From assembly GCA_047975765.1 (NCBI GenBank), contig JBKEEF010000004.1:62001-126000 (forward strand): a stretch of DNA of 64,000 bases, in the 5' to 3' direction. The notes under the pieces were generated by a model. The model did not search any database, was not told the origin of the DNA, and was given only the letters and a program-made list of their open reading frames with translations. This DNA comes from JAQWBS01 sp047975765 (GTDB lineage: Bacteria > Pseudomonadota > Alphaproteobacteria > RF32 > CAG-239). Positions 25,130 through 32,377 of the stretch are shown in pieces (the stretch's first letter is position 1; every line of letters starts with the position of its first letter). Position numbers and translations under genes: made by a program.

Positions 25130-25969
25130 ATGACACTAAAAATTGCATATCAAGGCGTTTCAGGAGCATATTCTCATATTTCATCTATGAATGTTTTTCC
25201 AAATCAAGAATATGTACCGTGCGATACTTTTGAAATTGCAATGGATTTAGTGCAAAAAAATGTGGTTGATTATGCTGTTATTCCTGTTGAAAATTCAAAT
25301 GCTGGTCGTGTAGCCGACGTTCACTTTTTGCTTCCAACGATGGGTATCTTTATTGTCGGGGAATATTTTTTACGTGTTGAACATCAGCTTTTAGTTTATC
25401 CAGGAAGAAAACTTTCCGATATTGAATATGCTGTTTCACATCCTCAAGCTTTAGCTCAGTGTTCAGAGTTTTTGAAAAAACATAATATCAAAGCTGTTGC
25501 CAGAATCGATACTGCAAAATCTTGTGAAAATATTGTTGAAGAAGCTTCAAAGAACAAGGCAGCAATTGCTTCTAAACTTGCAGGTGAGCTCTATGGTTTG
25601 GAAATTGCCGCTTCAAATATTGAGAATGACAACAATAACACAACACGTTTTTTGATTATGGCAAAGAGCGAAAAAATTCCGGAATATGATCGTAAATCAA
25701 AATATATTACTTCTTTTATTTTCAGAGTTCGTAATATTCCAGCTGCCCTTTATAAGGCTTTGGGTGGATTTGCAACGAATGGAATTAATATGAATAAAAT
25801 TGAAAGCTATCTTTTGGATGGGAAGTTTGTTTCTGCTCAGTTTTATGTTGAGATTGAAGGGCATCCTGCACAAAAATCTTTTCAAAATGCTTTTGAGGAA
25901 TTGAAATTTTATTCAGAAGAAGTTTCTGTTTTGGGAACATATCAAGAAAATCCTTTTAGGAATTTGTAG
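25130..25969 (+). CDS. pheA: Prephenate dehydratase
   Basis: This 279-residue enzyme converts prephenate to phenylpyruvate in phenylalanine synthesis. The PDT domain (about 1-180) has I-A-Y-Q-G-V-S-G-A-Y-S, I-P-V-E-N-S-N-A-G-R-V, H-P-Q-A-L-A-Q-C and the catalytic T-R-F in N-N-T-T-R-F-L. An ACT regulatory domain follows (about 190-270), with N-M-N-K-I-E-S-Y and F-Y-V-E-I-E-G-H. The usual E-S-R-P of the ACT phenylalanine site is E-S-Y-L here, so feedback response may differ. There is no fused chorismate mutase, as usual in alphaproteobacteria. AAGGA is at 25116-25120. Confidence 0.95.
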   Translation: MTLKIAYQGVSGAYSHISSMNVFPNQEYVPCDTFEIAMDLVQKNVVDYAVIPVENSNAGRVADVHFLLPTMGIFIVGEYFLRVEHQLLVYPGRKLSDIEYAVSHPQALAQCSEFLKKHNIKAVARIDTAKSCENIVEEASKNKAAIASKLAGELYGLEIAASNIENDNNNTTRFLIMAKSEKIPEYDRKSKYITSFIFRVRNIPAALYKALGGFATNGINMNKIESYLLDGKFVSAQFYVEIEGHPAQKSFQNAFEELKFYSEEVSVLGTYQENPFRNL

Positions 25970-26581
25970 ATGAAAAAAGAATTTATCATTTTTGATACGG
26001 AATTTACTACTTGGGAAGGCTGTATTGTTCATGGCTGGAATGACTGGAAAAAGAGGGAAGTTGTGCAGATTTCAGCTTTGAAAGTTGATGCTGAAACACT
26101 AGAAGTTATTGAAGAATTTAATGCTTATGTTAAACCACAAATCAACCCGATTTTGTCTGATTACTTCGTTGAATTGACAGGGCTTACGAATGAATTGATA
26201 CAAGAACAAGGCATTCCTTTTGAGCAAATGTATTGGCAGTTCAGAACTTTTGTCGGAGATTCAATTTGTTATTCTCATGCATGGGGAAGCAATGATATGT
26301 CAGATATTGCGGATGGTTCAGTAATGCGAGAAAACTTGTGTTTATTCGGTCTGAAAGATGAAAATGAGCCTAAATATGCAAATATTGTTCCTTGGTTTAA
26401 GAAAATGTATTTTGAGAATAAAATCGAGATTAAAACGCAAAATTCTGGTGCAATTGCAAAATTGCTCGGTATTGAAAATGAACTTAAAAGTCTAAATCTT
26501 GATGAGCATAATGCGATTTATGATTGCTACTCAATTTTGTTAGGAATTAAATTTTTTAAAGCAAAAGACTTAAAAAAATAA
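25970..26581 (+). CDS. DEDDh-type 3'-5' exonuclease family protein
   Basis: This 203-residue protein has the exonuclease pattern: Exo I F-D-T-E-F-T at residues 8-13, a P-I-L-S-D-Y-F-V-E-L-T-G-L-T segment, a central Y-S-H-A-W-G-S-N-D region for Exo II, and D-E-H-N-A-I-Y-D-C near residue 180 for the His and Asp of Exo III. It resembles KapD/ERI-type nucleases more than DnaQ. The ATG directly follows the pheA stop with no spacer, and AGGA lies inside the end of pheA, so the genes are coupled. The substrate (RNA or DNA) is unknown. Confidence 0.8.
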   Translation: MKKEFIIFDTEFTTWEGCIVHGWNDWKKREVVQISALKVDAETLEVIEEFNAYVKPQINPILSDYFVELTGLTNELIQEQGIPFEQMYWQFRTFVGDSICYSHAWGSNDMSDIADGSVMRENLCLFGLKDENEPKYANIVPWFKKMYFENKIEIKTQNSGAIAKLLGIENELKSLNLDEHNAIYDCYSILLGIKFFKAKDLKK

Positions 26582-26592
26582 CTTTAAGCTTG

Positions 26593-26621
26593 TTGATTTT
26601 TTGTTCTCCTTATGGTATTTT
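26593..26621 (+). promoter_or_regulatory. Extended -10 promoter of orphan gene at 26654
   Basis: TTGATT (26593-26598), a 17-base spacer ending in TGG, and TATTTT (26616-26621). The predicted leader to the ATG is about 26 bases with no Shine-Dalgarno sequence. Confidence 0.55.
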
Positions 26622-26653
26622 TGAGCCAAATATAATCATTAATACATTATTTT

Positions 26654-27094
26654 ATGAAAAAATTAGAACTTCATGTGAATTCGTTTGATGTTGATAACAA
26701 CTTGCAAACAGCTTTTTATGAAGACTTATATGTTGGATTGAAAAGTGTATATTCTGGGAAAGTTTCTTTTTCAGAAGTCTATGCGGGAAATCGTCTGGTT
26801 GGTTTTTCTCTTTCCAGTGATCAATCTTTTGACAGTGCTATAACACCTAGAAGTCTTTTTAATAAAGAAAATGTTGGGTATATTCCTATAGAGGCAGCAT
26901 TGATAATGTTTTCTTGGGATGTTTTGAGAGATTTTGTTTTTCTTGATAATTCCAAAAAGCGTCGTGTCTTTGTCAAAGGAAAGCAATTTAAAGAAGTTTC
27001 TCTGATTGATAAGCATAAAAACCAAATTGGTTTTGCTCTTTATCGAAGGAGATGCTTTGTTGTTTGGGAGATGTGCGCGACTTATGTACGTTAA
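26654..27094 (+). CDS. Orphan protein, unknown function, no Shine-Dalgarno site
   Basis: This is a 146-residue soluble, slightly basic protein starting M-K-K-L-E-L-H-V-N-S-F-D-V. I recognise no domain, signal peptide or membrane helix. It contains a D-N-S-K-K-R-R-V-F-V-K-G-K-Q-F basic patch near residue 97 and three cysteines near the C-terminus. It has its own extended -10 promoter and ends before a strong bidirectional terminator. The AT-rich leader has no ribosome-binding sequence, as for the orphan genes at 43778, 44422 and 45030; its promoter-leader resembles that of the gene at 44422 (both end in ATGAAAAAATT). Confidence 0.65.
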   Translation: MKKLELHVNSFDVDNNLQTAFYEDLYVGLKSVYSGKVSFSEVYAGNRLVGFSLSSDQSFDSAITPRSLFNKENVGYIPIEAALIMFSWDVLRDFVFLDNSKKRRVFVKGKQFKEVSLIDKHKNQIGFALYRRRCFVVWEMCATYVR

Positions 27095-27113
27095 GAATGC
27101 ACATTAAGAAATG

Positions 27114-27149
27114 AAAAAAAATGAGTTGGATTTCCAACTCATTTTTTTA
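27114..27149. terminator. Bidirectional terminator between orphan gene and atpF
   Basis: ATGAGTTGG (27121-27129) pairs with CCAACTCAT (27134-27142) across ATTT, flanked by A7 and T7 runs. It ends both converging transcripts. The atpF stop codon (27139-27141) lies inside it. Confidence 0.92.
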
Positions 27150-27702
27150 GGCTTGTAAGATATTCAATGGACTTATCAATCAACTTTTCTTGATTTTTGC
27201 CTGAGAGACTTTCAATGATTGCTTTTTTCACGGTTTGAATCGTTTTTTCGCTCAAATAATTACTAATTTCTTTCTCTGCTTGAGAACTTGAAGCGTGTAT
27301 CATCTGTTCTGCATCAGAGTGTCTTTGTTTGATTTCTTCATTAAGCTTTTCAAGGCTTGCTTTTTTGATATATTCAATTTCATTATTGGATTTTTCGATA
27401 ATTTTTGCCGTTTCAGTTTCAATTTTTGAAACTTTATTTTCATATTCTTTGAGTAGATTTTGAGCATCGACTTCAAGTTGCTTCACTTCGGCAATTTGAT
27501 CTTTAATGCTCTGAATTTTCTTTTTCATCATTCCTGAAATGATTTTTGAAAGAGGTTTTGCTAGAACAGCAACCACCAAAATAAAACTCAATCCAACCCA
27601 AAAAGCGGGGTTGTCATAGAAATGTTCATAATGATGTCCATCGTGATGAACAGCTTCTGTTTGCTCTGTTGTTGCAATGTATTCTTCTGTCTGATTTGTC
27701 AT
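27139..27702 (-). CDS. atpF: F0F1 ATP synthase subunit b
   Basis: This 187-residue peripheral-stalk subunit links F0 to F1. One N-terminal membrane helix (about residues 33-51, N-P-A-F-W-V-G-L-S-F-I-L-V-V) follows a His-rich 30-residue leader. A long coiled coil (about 55-160, rich in Lys, Glu and Ile) forms the stalk. It is last in the operon atpI-atpB-atpE-b'-b. In alphaproteobacteria b and b' are separate genes, as here. F1 genes (atpHAGDC) are not in the window, as is usual for the class. Confidence 0.9.
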   Translation of the reverse strand: MTNQTEEYIATTEQTEAVHHDGHHYEHFYDNPAFWVGLSFILVVAVLAKPLSKIISGMMKKKIQSIKDQIAEVKQLEVDAQNLLKEYENKVSKIETETAKIIEKSNNEIEYIKKASLEKLNEEIKQRHSDAEQMIHASSSQAEKEISNYLSEKTIQTVKKAIIESLSGKNQEKLIDKSIEYLTSLKK

Positions 27703-27714
27703 AATGTTCTTATC

Positions 27715-28182
27715 CTAAACAGATCTTTCGATTTCTTTTTCAGAAATATCATCAATTCCGATTTTTTTAATAACACTCAAAGCCAATGTGACGGAAACAC
27801 TATCTGCTTCTTTGATTGCTTTGATTTTGCTCATCTCTACTTTTTTTTGTGTTTGAGAAATTTGTGCAGCAAGGTCTTCATGAAGTTTTCTTTCCTTGTC
27901 ACCCACAAATTCTTTAAGATCTGCAATTGCGTCCGCAATTTTCAAATTTGCTTCTTCATTTGCTTTGCTAAGTGCTTCATTATAGTCGTGTAGAGCTTTT
28001 TCAGCCTTTTTTTTCATCGCATTTGCTTTAAAGATGTAGTCATCGATAAGTTTCTTTCTTTCTTCCAAAATTTCAGAAGTTTTTGGAACAGCAAAAGTTG
28101 AGAGAAAGATATATAAAACTGTAAAGCAAAGAATTGCCCAGAAAATTTGGGTTGCAAAAGTCGAAACGTCTAAATGAGGCAT
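27715..28182 (-). CDS. atpG: F0F1 ATP synthase subunit b'
   Basis: This 155-residue second stalk subunit starts M-P-H-L-D-V-S-T-F-A-T-Q-I-F-W, the typical b' opening. A single membrane helix (about 9-30) is followed by a coiled coil with many Ala, Lys and Glu residues. It pairs with atpF, 12 bases downstream, as a b-b' heterodimer. The alternative name atpF2 is also used. The position between atpE and atpF is the standard alphaproteobacterial order. Confidence 0.9.
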   Translation of the reverse strand: MPHLDVSTFATQIFWAILCFTVLYIFLSTFAVPKTSEILEERKKLIDDYIFKANAMKKKAEKALHDYNEALSKANEEANLKIADAIADLKEFVGDKERKLHEDLAAQISQTQKKVEMSKIKAIKEADSVSVTLALSVIKKIGIDDISEKEIERSV

Positions 28183-28254
28183 CTTATTATCCTTTCCAGA
28201 AAATTTATTGGGGCTTTCAGTCTTACTTTAAGCCCCAGAAATATTTATATCTGA

Positions 28255-28476
28255 TTAGTTTCCAGTAAGCATAACAAGAGCGATAACGAGTGCATAAAGT
28301 GCAATCGCTTCAACAGCCGCAAAACCTGCCCAACCATAAACGTCGACATCTTTTTTAACTTGTGGGTTGCGACCAACTGTAGAGATAATTGTTGTCCAAA
28401 TTTGAGACACACCCCAAGCAGCTGCCATCATAGAAATCGCACACATACCAGCACCAATATATAACATAGAATCCAT
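28255..28476 (-). CDS. atpE: F0F1 ATP synthase subunit c
   Basis: This 73-residue proteolipid is the rotor-ring subunit. It consists of two hydrophobic helices joined by the polar loop V-G-R-N-P-Q-V-K-K-D. The ion-binding carboxylate is the Glu in F-A-A-V-E-A-I-A-L-Y near residue 56. The residue after it is Ala and I see no Gln aligned with the Na+ site of helix 1, so a proton-type site is likely. The loop (R-N-P-Q rather than R-N-P-S-A) and the aromatic second helix entry Y-G-W-A-G are somewhat unusual. A clear AAGGAG-like site precedes the start. Confidence 0.94.
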   Translation of the reverse strand: MDSMLYIGAGMCAISMMAAAWGVSQIWTTIISTVGRNPQVKKDVDVYGWAGFAAVEAIALYALVIALVMLTGN

Positions 28477-28521
28477 TTTAAATACTCCTTAAATTGTTTT
28501 TAATTTTAATAATAATTGAAG

Positions 28522-29244
28522 TTAGTGACCATTTACAGCATCACTGAGATATATACAGCTCAATACTGTATAGATATATGCCTGTAGCAATGAAATGAAA
28601 ATTTCAAAGACCACAATCATGGAACTGAAAAGCAATGGAACAACGCCACCAATTCCAAGAACGACCACAAAGCCAGCAATAATTTTGAGCATAATATGAC
28701 CAACCGTCATATTCGCAACCAAACGTACGGTGAGACTAAATGGTTTTGAGAGAAGAGAAATCATTTCAATTGGGACAATCAGTGGGGCAAGTGCCAACGG
28801 AATTCCTTTCGGTAGAAATGTTCTCAAATAGCCAAGTTTTTTAGTTTTAATGCCAATCACAATATTTGCAATAAAGGCAAGGCAAGAAATTGCTCCAACT
28901 GCAGCAGGGAGTGCTGTGAAAGTGAAAGAATATGGCAAAAGTCCGAGCATATTACCAAAAGCAACAAAGAGGAAAATTGTGAAGATGAAAGGAAGGTATT
29001 TCAAACCTTTTTCGCCAGCATTTTCTCTGATTGTACTACTGATAAAATTATATAAACTTTCAGGAATAACCTGCGCCATTGATGGAATGATGTTTCTTTT
29101 TCTCAACGTTAGGACAAAGACTAAAATTGAGATGGTCACTGCTAAGACCATAAATAATGAAGAATTTGTGAAAGAGACGTCAAAACCACCTAATTTGATA
29201 GGATATATAGGTTTAACCGTAAATTGTTCCATTGGGTTAGCCAA
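28522..29244 (-). CDS. atpB: F0F1 ATP synthase subunit a
   Basis: This 240-residue membrane subunit provides the proton half-channels. The essential Arg lies in S-L-T-V-R-L-V-A-N-M-T-V-G-H near residue 178, and the C-terminal F-E-I-F-I-S-L-L-Q-A-Y-I-Y-T-V-L is typical. Five or six helices and the length match the family. It starts two bases after the atpI stop and leads to atpE 45 bases on. Confidence 0.95.
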   Translation of the reverse strand: MANPMEQFTVKPIYPIKLGGFDVSFTNSSLFMVLAVTISILVFVLTLRKRNIIPSMAQVIPESLYNFISSTIRENAGEKGLKYLPFIFTIFLFVAFGNMLGLLPYSFTFTALPAAVGAISCLAFIANIVIGIKTKKLGYLRTFLPKGIPLALAPLIVPIEMISLLSKPFSLTVRLVANMTVGHIMLKIIAGFVVVLGIGGVVPLLFSSMIVVFEIFISLLQAYIYTVLSCIYLSDAVNGH

Positions 29245-29246
29245 TT

Positions 29247-29549
29247 TTATATCTCCCTTTCTTCATCTTGGTGTCTCAGAAAACGGTATATATTCAAGAA
29301 ACCGGCAGCGGCACCACATAATAGCAAAAATATAAGCATAAAAGGTTTGGTATCAAGAACGTTGTCTAAAAAATATCCCATACAGCCACCAATGATGACA
29401 GCAGAGACAAGGTCAACAACAACTCGAAGTCCTTTTTCTGCAGAATGAGACAATTCCGATTTCTTTCTCAGTGCTTTTGGAGTTGCTTTTTCTTCAGCTT
29501 TCTTAATTCTCTCTTCAAGCGCTTTGATGTCTTCCGGAATATTGCTCAT
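29247..29549 (-). CDS. atpI: ATP synthase protein I (AtpI-type assembly factor)
   Basis: This 100-residue protein has a charged N-terminal coiled region (residues 5-35) and two membrane helices (about 45-62 and 68-88). The conserved G-G-C-M-G-Y-F-L-D turn and F-L-N-I-Y-R motif are those of alphaproteobacterial AtpI. AtpI is thought to help assemble the c-ring or supply Mg2+. It heads the F0 operon. Its ribosome site is weak (AGG about 11 bases upstream). Confidence 0.88.
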   Translation of the reverse strand: MSNIPEDIKALEERIKKAEEKATPKALRKKSELSHSAEKGLRVVVDLVSAVIIGGCMGYFLDNVLDTKPFMLIFLLLCGAAAGFLNIYRFLRHQDEEREI

Positions 29550-29604
29550 TTGCTACATTACCTATAAACAATTTAATAAAGTTATAATTTTTTGTTGTTT
29601 TCAA

Positions 29605-30339
29605 TTATTTTTTTAACATTGAATTGATGACTTCGCTCATCGCTTCAAACTCTGGTGCACCTTGCATGAGTTCTTGTTGTAAGCCATTTGTCACGAGAAA
29701 CGCAGGTGTTCCTTGAATGTTAAGTTCTTTAATTGCATTTTGACGTTTGCTCATGATTTCTGTTTGGATGTCTTCGTTTTTCAAACAAGCTTGAGCTTTT
29801 TCTTTGCTCACACCAAAAAGACCTGCATATTCAATGAAGTTCTTTTCAGGATTGAAGCCCATAGACCATTCTCTTTGTTTTTTGAAAATGAGTGTTAAAT
29901 AGTCAAAATAGTCATTTGCAGGGATACAATATGAAAGGAGAGAGGCTTGCATTGATCTTTTGTCGAGTGGAAAGTCAACAAAAATGAGCTTTACTTTACC
30001 TGTATCAATGAAATCTTTTTTGATGTATGGCAAAGTGAAAACATGGAAAGCGGCACAGTGTGAACATCCAAATGAAGAATATTCATAGATTGTCACAGGG
30101 GCATCTGGATTTCCGAGAACATGTTGTTTCTCATTATTAATTACAACATTTAATGGTTTTTCTGCTTTTGCTTCTGTCTTAGCCTCAGGTTCAGCAATCG
30201 CTTCATTAACTAGGGCAATTTTGCCATCTGGAGACATCTCAAAACCTTTAAGGGAAAGATATGTGCCGGAAGCTAGGAAAAATATAATAAAAGCAGCTGC
30301 AAAGCCACTGATTCTCTTAATGTTGCGTTCAAAACTCAT
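29605..30339 (-). CDS. DsbA-family thiol-disulfide oxidoreductase
   Basis: This 244-residue periplasmic protein is anchored by an N-terminal helix (about 10-30). A short linker follows, then a DsbA-like thioredoxin domain: the active site C-S-H-C in S-S-F-G-C-S-H-C-A-A near residue 93, and the cis-Pro loop I-Q-G-T-P-A-F-L-V near residue 212. It is of the DsbA/BdbD (Thioredoxin_4) type common downstream of dciA-like genes in alphaproteobacteria. It overlaps the preceding gene by 11 bases. It could act on the cysteine-rich secreted proteins at 52.6-53.6 kb; that is inference. Confidence 0.9.
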   Translation of the reverse strand: MSFERNIKRISGFAAAFIIFFLASGTYLSLKGFEMSPDGKIALVNEAIAEPEAKTEAKAEKPLNVVINNEKQHVLGNPDAPVTIYEYSSFGCSHCAAFHVFTLPYIKKDFIDTGKVKLIFVDFPLDKRSMQASLLSYCIPANDYFDYLTLIFKKQREWSMGFNPEKNFIEYAGLFGVSKEKAQACLKNEDIQTEIMSKRQNAIKELNIQGTPAFLVTNGLQQELMQGAPEFEAMSEVINSMLKK

Positions 30340-30853
30340 CTTTTTTCTCTTCTTTCTTATTAAAATTAAAAATACTATATCCGAGCTTGGTTAATACTTC
30401 CTTTAATTTCGGATTATCGACCTCTTCGGTTATCTCGTTAATATAAGTTTCTTCTTCTGCAGTGACAAGGCTTTTTTTGAATTTTTGAAGAGGTTCTTCA
30501 AAAGTATTTTCGATTCCCATGTTCATATTCTGAGAAATAGTCAGTCTTGAAACGGCTTGATATCCAAAATAGGTGTTGATTTTTTCTAGGATAATTCGTT
30601 CTTTGTGCTTAATTTCTAGGGCAAAAGCTCCGCTTATAACTTGGATATGTAAATTTCCATTCGTTCTTTCATCTCTAACAAAATCAATTTTTTGAGGGAG
30701 GGAATATTGAGAAAGGTCCTTACCAACAATTTTGTCCCAGTTGACAATGATATCAATTTCAATAAAGCCTCTCTTTTTGATGCTTTGACGCGCAAAAGGT
30801 GTGATGATATCAGCGATTGAACTGAGTCCTTTGGTTTTTCTTTCTTCCGCCAT
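30329..30853 (-). CDS. DUF721/DciA family protein
   Basis: This 174-residue protein has the DUF721 core (about residues 15-110): I-N-V-N-W-D-K-I-V-G-like segment V-N-W-D-K-I-V-G-K-D-L-S, then G-N-L-H-I-Q-V-I-S-G-A-F-A-L-E-I and I-N-T-Y-F-G-Y-Q-A-V. DciA-type proteins load the replicative helicase DnaB in bacteria lacking DnaC. The match to the core is good, but that exact function here is inferred. A charged C-terminal tail follows. AAAGGA lies before the ATG. It overlaps the dsbA-type gene, an alphaproteobacterial pairing. Confidence 0.84.
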   Translation of the reverse strand: MAEERKTKGLSSIADIITPFARQSIKKRGFIEIDIIVNWDKIVGKDLSQYSLPQKIDFVRDERTNGNLHIQVISGAFALEIKHKERIILEKINTYFGYQAVSRLTISQNMNMGIENTFEEPLQKFKKSLVTAEEETYINEITEEVDNPKLKEVLTKLGYSIFNFNKKEEKKDEF

Positions 30854-30929
30854 TTTTGTTCCTTTAATTATATAATTTTAAGAAATATCATATCTCTTTA
30901 GAAATATCAACAAAGCACTATCTGTTTAA

Positions 30930-30959
30930 TTGACTTATATACCAAAAAAAGAATATTAT
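30930..30959 (+). promoter_or_regulatory. Promoter of fliO-fliP
   Basis: TTGACT (30930-30935), an 18-base spacer and TATTAT (30954-30959), about 33 bases before the fliO start. Confidence 0.5.
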
Positions 30960-30991
30960 TCAGAAACTAAATTTAGAGAGTTTTATGAATA

Positions 30992-31291
30992 ATGGAATGG
31001 TCACTCGTTTTTAAATCTGTTTTTTCCCTCATGTTTGTTTTGGGGCTTTTGTTTCTTTGTATCTGGATAATTAAATATTTTCAGTCAAATGTTTCAAAAA
31101 GTTCTCTTTTGAAAAAAATGAAACTCAGATCAAGAATTAGAGTTTTGGAAAATAAACGCATTGATATTAGAAATTCTGTTGTTCTTATTGAAGCTGATGA
31201 TGCTGAATATTTGGTTTTGTTGTCACCTTCACAACCAGTTGTTTTAAGTACAAAGCAAATTTTGAATAAGGAAACTATTGATGAAACTTAA
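30992..31291 (+). CDS. fliO: Flagellar biosynthesis protein FliO
   Basis: This 99-residue protein has one N-terminal membrane helix (about residues 8-28) and a small basic cytoplasmic domain. That domain carries S-R-I-R-V-L-E-N-K-R-I-D and L-I-E-A-D-D-A-E-Y-L-V-L-L, the usual FliO fold in which L-D-x-K-x-x-L-x-L-V-x-x-x-x-x-x-Y-L-L is typical. FliO assists FliP oligomerisation in the flagellar export gate. The identification rests partly on its 11-base overlap with fliP. The ribosome site is weak. Confidence 0.82.
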   Translation: MEWSLVFKSVFSLMFVLGLLFLCIWIIKYFQSNVSKSSLLKKMKLRSRIRVLENKRIDIRNSVVLIEADDAEYLVLLSPSQPVVLSTKQILNKETIDET

Positions 31292-32027
31292 AAAAACATT
31301 TCTCTTTTCTTCTGCCTTTTTGGCTTTTGCTTTTTTGATGATGCCTGAAGCTTTTGCTCAAGCGATTACAGTGAGTGCTGGTGAAAATATGACTGGAACA
31401 GCAACTGGCAGAATTTTCAATATGATTGCTTTGATTACGGTTCTTTCCATTGCACCAAGCATCTTGATTATGACAACTTCTTTCACCAGAATTATTGTTG
31501 TGTTTTCCATTGCACGAAGTGCTTTGGCAACAAATGCGACTCCGCCAAATATGGTTTTGATTTCTCTGGCACTTTTTCTCACATTGTTTATTATGACACC
31601 AACAATGGAAAAGGCTTGGGAAGCAGGTATTAAACCAATGTATGAAGATAAAATGGATATCACTGAAGGTCTAGATAAAGCTAGTGTTCCTGTGAAAGAA
31701 TTTATGGTGCGTAATACACGTGAAAAAGATCTTCTTCTGTTTGCAGATTTAGCAGAAGTAAAAGATGTGAAATCAATAGAATCTCTTCCTTTGAAGGTCG
31801 CTGTTCCAGCTTTTATGATTAGTGAACTTAGGCGAGCCTTCGAAATTGGTTTTCTTATCTTTATTCCGTTTCTCATCATTGATATGGTTATCGCTTCTAT
31901 TCTTATGTCGATGGGTATGATGATGTTGCCGCCTACGGTTTTAGCACTTCCATTTAAGATTATATTCTTTGTTCTTGTTGACGGGTGGTATATGTTGGCG
32001 GGGTCTTTGGTTCGCTCCTTCAGTTAA
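31281..32027 (+). CDS. fliP: Flagellar biosynthetic protein FliP
   Basis: This 248-residue core component of the flagellar type III export gate has a signal-like N-terminus (to A-F-A-Q near residue 27) and four conserved helices. FliP signatures are M-T-T-S-F-T-R-I-I-V-V, A-L-F-L-T-L-F-I-M-T-P, V-P-A-F-M-I-S-E-L-R-R-A-F-E-I-G-F and M-G-M-M-M-L-P-P, ending L-V-D-G-W-Y-M-L-A-G-S-L-V-R-S-F. The start is ATG 31281 with AAGGA nine bases upstream. No other flagellar genes are in the window; the rest of the regulon must lie elsewhere if the organism is motile. Repeats follow the stop. Confidence 0.95.
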   Translation: MKLKKTFLFSSAFLAFAFLMMPEAFAQAITVSAGENMTGTATGRIFNMIALITVLSIAPSILIMTTSFTRIIVVFSIARSALATNATPPNMVLISLALFLTLFIMTPTMEKAWEAGIKPMYEDKMDITEGLDKASVPVKEFMVRNTREKDLLLFADLAEVKDVKSIESLPLKVAVPAFMISELRRAFEIGFLIFIPFLIIDMVIASILMSMGMMMLPPTVLALPFKIIFFVLVDGWYMLAGSLVRSFS

Positions 32028-32044
32028 AAAGTTCATATAATGGA

Positions 32045-32150
32045 CTATCAATACAGAAATTTCGGATAGAAATTTTTATCACATACTAAAGTGTATGCTC
32101 AAAAAAGTTTCTTCCTCATTTCTTATTGCTAGCCTCATTCTCTGAGCTTT
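32045..32150 (+). repeat. Structured intergenic repeat, copy B1
   Basis: The core hairpin is CATAC (32082-32086), loop TAAAGT, GTATG (32093-32097). It is enclosed by AGAAATTTTT (32068-32077) pairing with AAAAA-G-TTTCT (32102-32112) with one bulged G. The 3' box CATTTCTTATTGCTAGCC matches copy A3. It begins soon after the fliP stop. Confidence 0.68.
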
Positions 32151-32162
32151 TAACGAGAAAAA

Positions 32163-32235
32163 CTCGTATAATGGTCTGCTAATGCAGAAATCTTGGATAT
32201 TTTATTCGCTCACGTACTAGAGTGTATGTTCAAAA
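32163..32235 (+). repeat. Structured intergenic repeat, copy B2
   Basis: The core hairpin is CGTAC (32213-32217), loop TAGAGT, GTATG (32224-32228), with one G-U pair. The upstream half (CGTATAATGG, CAGAAAT, GATATTTTATTCG) aligns with B1 and A2. The outer stem is lost where a different palindrome follows. Confidence 0.65.
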
Positions 32236-32242
32236 CACTGTC

Positions 32243-32263
32243 ATTCCCAACTTGATTGGGAAT
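32243..32263. repeat. Short palindromic repeat element
   Basis: ATTCCCAA (32243-32250), CTTGA, TTGGGAAT (32256-32263), preceded by TGTC. A decayed relative, TTCCAA-CTTGA-TTGGAA, lies at 20303-20319 in the other repeat spacer. Confidence 0.6.
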
Positions 32264-32293
32264 CTATCATAAACAAGGCTCAAAATTTAATAT

Positions 32294-32341
32294 TTGAATT
32301 TTAAATAAGAATATGTTACTAGTGCGAACATATTCTTATTT
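32294..32341 (+). promoter_or_regulatory. Promoter with overlapping 15-bp inverted repeat
   Basis: TTGAAT (32294-32299), 17 bases, then TACTAG (32317-32322) with an extended TG. The inverted repeat AAATAAGAATATGTT (32303-32317) and AACATATTCTTATTT (32327-32341) brackets the -10 element, with its centre inside it. It could be an operator, or a terminator for upstream transcripts. Confidence 0.5.
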
Positions 32342-32377
32342 TTATTTATATAATTGTTTCACTTAAACTTTTTTATC

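Larger units (their letters stand above)
32028..32377. other. Non-coding spacer with structured repeats and a promoter palindrome
   Basis: This 350-base AT-rich gap holds two structured repeat units, a short palindromic element, a promoter and a 15-bp inverted repeat around its -10 region. I see no gene in it. It closely mirrors the make-up of the spacer after mltG. Confidence 0.7.

Noticed and set aside
27071..27105. Another copy of the structured repeat (GACTTATGTACG)
   Set aside because: It is within the coding end of the orphan gene and lacks the paired core stem and flanking boxes.
28255..28476. Possible Na+-type c-subunit because of its unusual sequence
   Set aside because: The residue after the key Glu is Ala, not Ser/Thr, and no aligned Gln is present in helix 1.
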